From assembly GCA_947172415.1 (NCBI GenBank), contig OX359199.1, forward strand, positions 5,453,384-5,517,383: a stretch of 64,000 nt of DNA, written 5' to 3'. The translations under genes and the position numbers were made by a program. This document shows positions 62,301 to 64,000 of this stretch, one piece after another; position 1 is the stretch's first letter, and each line of letters opens with the position of its first letter. Source of the DNA: Chondrosia reniformis (taxonomy: Eukaryota > Porifera > Demospongiae > Chondrillida > Chondrillidae). The notes beneath the pieces are model-generated. The model was not told the DNA's origin, ran no database searches, and saw nothing but the letters and a program-made list of their open reading frames with translations.

Positions 62301-64000
62301 CTTTGCAGTTCAATACAATATTTGATTGTCACATCTCTTTAGTTGCAATCAAAACTTGAGAAGGTTAGCAGTGAGAAAGTGAAGTTGGTGGAGAAGGTAG
62401 ATGCTCTGACATCTGATCTTGAAGACCAGAAAAGATCCTTTTCCAGAAAAGAGCACAATCTACTTGATGATGCAGACAGGAAATGTGCTTCCCTGGAACA
62501 ACAGATCTGTCAGTTGAAGGATAGCAAAGCCTTAATGGAAAAGGATCTGATTGATCTAAGGGAAGCACTGAAGGAAACTAAAGATGAACTAAAAACAACA
62601 AAAGCTGAACTAAAGACAACAAAAGCTGAGCTGAAGGCGACAAGAGATGAGCTAGCTAATCAATGCAAGAAAAGTAAGGACTGACTGTGGATCCTCTATC
62701 TCTGTTAGCTATCTTGCTATGAGATAGAATGTTACGTATGTTTGTCTGTTCTGTCATTTTGTTAAGGCGTCTCTGATGATCAACTGGTAATTTTAGAGTC
62801 TAATTTAGAAAAATCAAAGGCAATGGAGATGCATCTTAGGGAAGAAGTGAAAGACATGAAAAGTCTTATTGAAAAGGTAAATCCCCTTAGACTAGTCAGT
62901 GTGCCCTACGTGTTGGTAAAATGGTTAAACTGAATCGTAACCATTTACCATTACATATATTCGTATATACGTACGTACGTATGTAATAATGTACGTACAA
63001 CTGTAGTGCTTCACTGTATCTTTTGGATGAAACATCTGTCAACTCATTGAATGTCTAAGATGCAGTTTTGGTCAAATGTTTTGACCCCGAGGGTCTTCAT
63101 TAGCAACTGATGGTTTGTCTCCAGTTGTCTTGTATAGACACCTTGTCCCCCCATTTCAGTCCATCAGTTGCTGGTGAAGACCTTTGGAGCAAAATGTTCG
63201 GCCAAAAGATGTACCAAAACTTTTTAGATGCTGAACAAGTTGAAAGCTGTTTCATTCAAAAGAAAAGTTTGACACAGTTAGAAGGAATCCTTATTTTACT
63301 CACTGCATATGACATACTTACGTAGATACAATCTAAATGTACTTACGTATATGTACATATGTAAGAGCATCCTAATAATATACGTACGTACGTATGTGCA
63401 TATGTGAATATTTGCAGATGGCAGGAGACCATTCAAAGCAGATTGAGTGCCTCAAGTCACATCATGAGTTGGCAGTAGGTGAACTAAACAGTCACATAAG
63501 AGACATTACGACTCCAAAGAAGCCCGAGAAGGAGCACCTCACACTGACAGTCTACCCTGAATCAACCAAGAAAAGGGGGATCCCCAAAACTGTAGCCACC
63601 ACTAGGTCAAGAAGAACAAGAAAGGGAAGGTATGTATGTACGTATATTATCATTTGAAAGGATCATCTTTTGACTTTTAGAGCAACTAAAGACGCAGTTT
63701 TGTTGTCTCTTCTTGATTGTCAGATGTTTTGACCCCGAGGGTCTTCATCAGTGACCCACAGATAACATACACTACACAAAGTAGCAGTCCTATGTATAAT
63801 AATTACATATCTCTACTTAACTTAGGCAAGAAGCAGTTGTTGATGGAGGCATTGTTTCAAAATCTGACAGTGCAACCAGTATAGCTTCTGAAGGTTCTGC
63901 CCACTCATCTAACACAGACCAAGAGCACTCCTCTCCAACCAAACGTGTGACGAACACACTCAGACCCCTGCCTGCATTCCACCTCCCTTCTGGTCCACCT
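56345..64000 (+). CDS. KIF20: Kinesin-6 family motor (KIF20/MKLP2-type), 3' end outside window
   Basis: Exons: 56345-56680, 56954-57205, 57755-57863 (or through to 58532), 58275-58532, 58750-58861, 58970-59041, 59343-59489, 59590-59776, 60104-60367, 60692-60955, 61268-61358, 61512-61718, 62098-62267, 62343-62673, 62767-62876, 63418-63629 and 63836->64000, all in phase. Motor motifs: P-loop [10 protein letters not shown] (about residue 126-135), [14 protein letters not shown], switch I NQNSSRSHS, switch II DLAGSE, and [15 protein letters not shown]. Long Glu/Lys coiled coils follow from 60.7 kb. A Ser-rich tail with [15 protein letters not shown] is at the right edge. The GVTNSGKT form and the insertion between the P-loop helix and EIYNE identify kinesin-6, which acts in the central spindle and cytokinesis with microtubules and ATP. 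It is divergent from the macrodomain gene. Confidence 0.9.
57864..58230. repeat. 30-bp minisatellite inside the kinesin gene (12 units)
   Basis: Eleven full units of ctcacacaccatccctccRcaccagcccc and a partial twelfth, differing only at one G/A position. Frame +2 reads LTHHPS(A/T)PAP, in phase with both flanking exons. A donor (ACAG|gtgact, 57864) and two acceptors in phase (cacccag at about 58239; ccattag at 58274) would remove it as an intron. Because the unit has no stop in several frames on both strands, openness is not evidence of translation. Confidence 0.95.
58533..58749. repeat. TACGTA/TATG tetranucleotide tract in a kinesin intron
   Basis: Intron holding a tacgtacgtatgtatgtatgtatgg run (about 58673-58697). 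Similar runs occur in most kinesin introns: 59320, 59780, 59965-60085, 60391-60421, 60958-60972, 61215-61228, 61381-61398, 62966-62998 and 63382-63397. Confidence 0.8.
59090..59260. mobile_element. G-rich element in a kinesin intron
   Basis: The block begins tttctttcag... and ends ctgaaaggaaaccctg, so its ends are inverted copies. It contains ggggggag and gaggggggcacattgcccc. It resembles in style the G-rich insertions at 15322 and 29738. Confidence 0.45.
63079..63194. mobile_element. Small inverted-repeat element in a kinesin intron
   Basis: The ends ttttgaccccgagggtcttcat and tgaagacctttggagcaaaa, plus agcaactgatgg/ccatcagttgct, pair as imperfect inverted arms of about 34 bases. A half copy (ttttgaccccgagggtcttcatcag) is at 63727-63752. 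The form is that of a MITE. Confidence 0.6.

Overview
This is animal nuclear DNA. Genes are split into many short exons by AT-rich introns, AATAAA poly(A) signals follow stop codons, and there are (CA)n microsatellites, TACGTA-type tetranucleotide tracts, MITE-like palindromes and decayed LINE fragments. Death-domain/ankyrin genes in tandem, short introns and abundant TACGTA tracts suggest a demosponge, possibly Amphimedon-like. That is an inference; no species marker was tested.

Layout. From 1 to about 52.8 kb is a tandem segmental duplication of four related units, called A to D here. Each unit carries one minus-strand gene, rebuilt exon by exon with consistent intron phases: two N-terminal death-domain-like modules, a linker, an unrecognised ~280-residue module, a coiled coil and C-terminal ankyrin repeats. 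Gene A runs off the left edge. B and D have the basic layout. C has two extra copies of an ankyrin exon trio. Downstream of gene A lie a nearly complete aldonolactone oxidase gene with a broken first exon (7.7-11.2 kb) and, head to head with it, the 3' half of a KDM3-type JmjC demethylase (11.3-12.8 kb). Units B and C keep only the last oxidase exon, joined to a KDM3 copy that has lost its metal-binding core. Unit D keeps a complete oxidase (48.5-52.8 kb) and no KDM3. Units B, C and D also carry a small unknown gene and LINE debris.

From 53.2 kb the sequence is ordinary single-copy DNA: a minus-strand RRM-like/macrodomain gene (53.2-56.2 kb) and, divergently from a ~160 bp shared promoter, a plus-strand kinesin-6 (KIF20-type) gene (56.3 kb to beyond the right edge). 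A pure 30 bp minisatellite sits in the region encoding the kinesin-6 loop insertion.

How the genes fit together. The repeated DD-DD-coiled coil-ankyrin genes look like an expanding family of intracellular adaptors or sensors. The oxidase, KDM3 and small-gene fragments appear to be passengers copied and broken by the same unequal exchanges. The macrodomain and kinesin genes share a promoter, but no shared function is visible.
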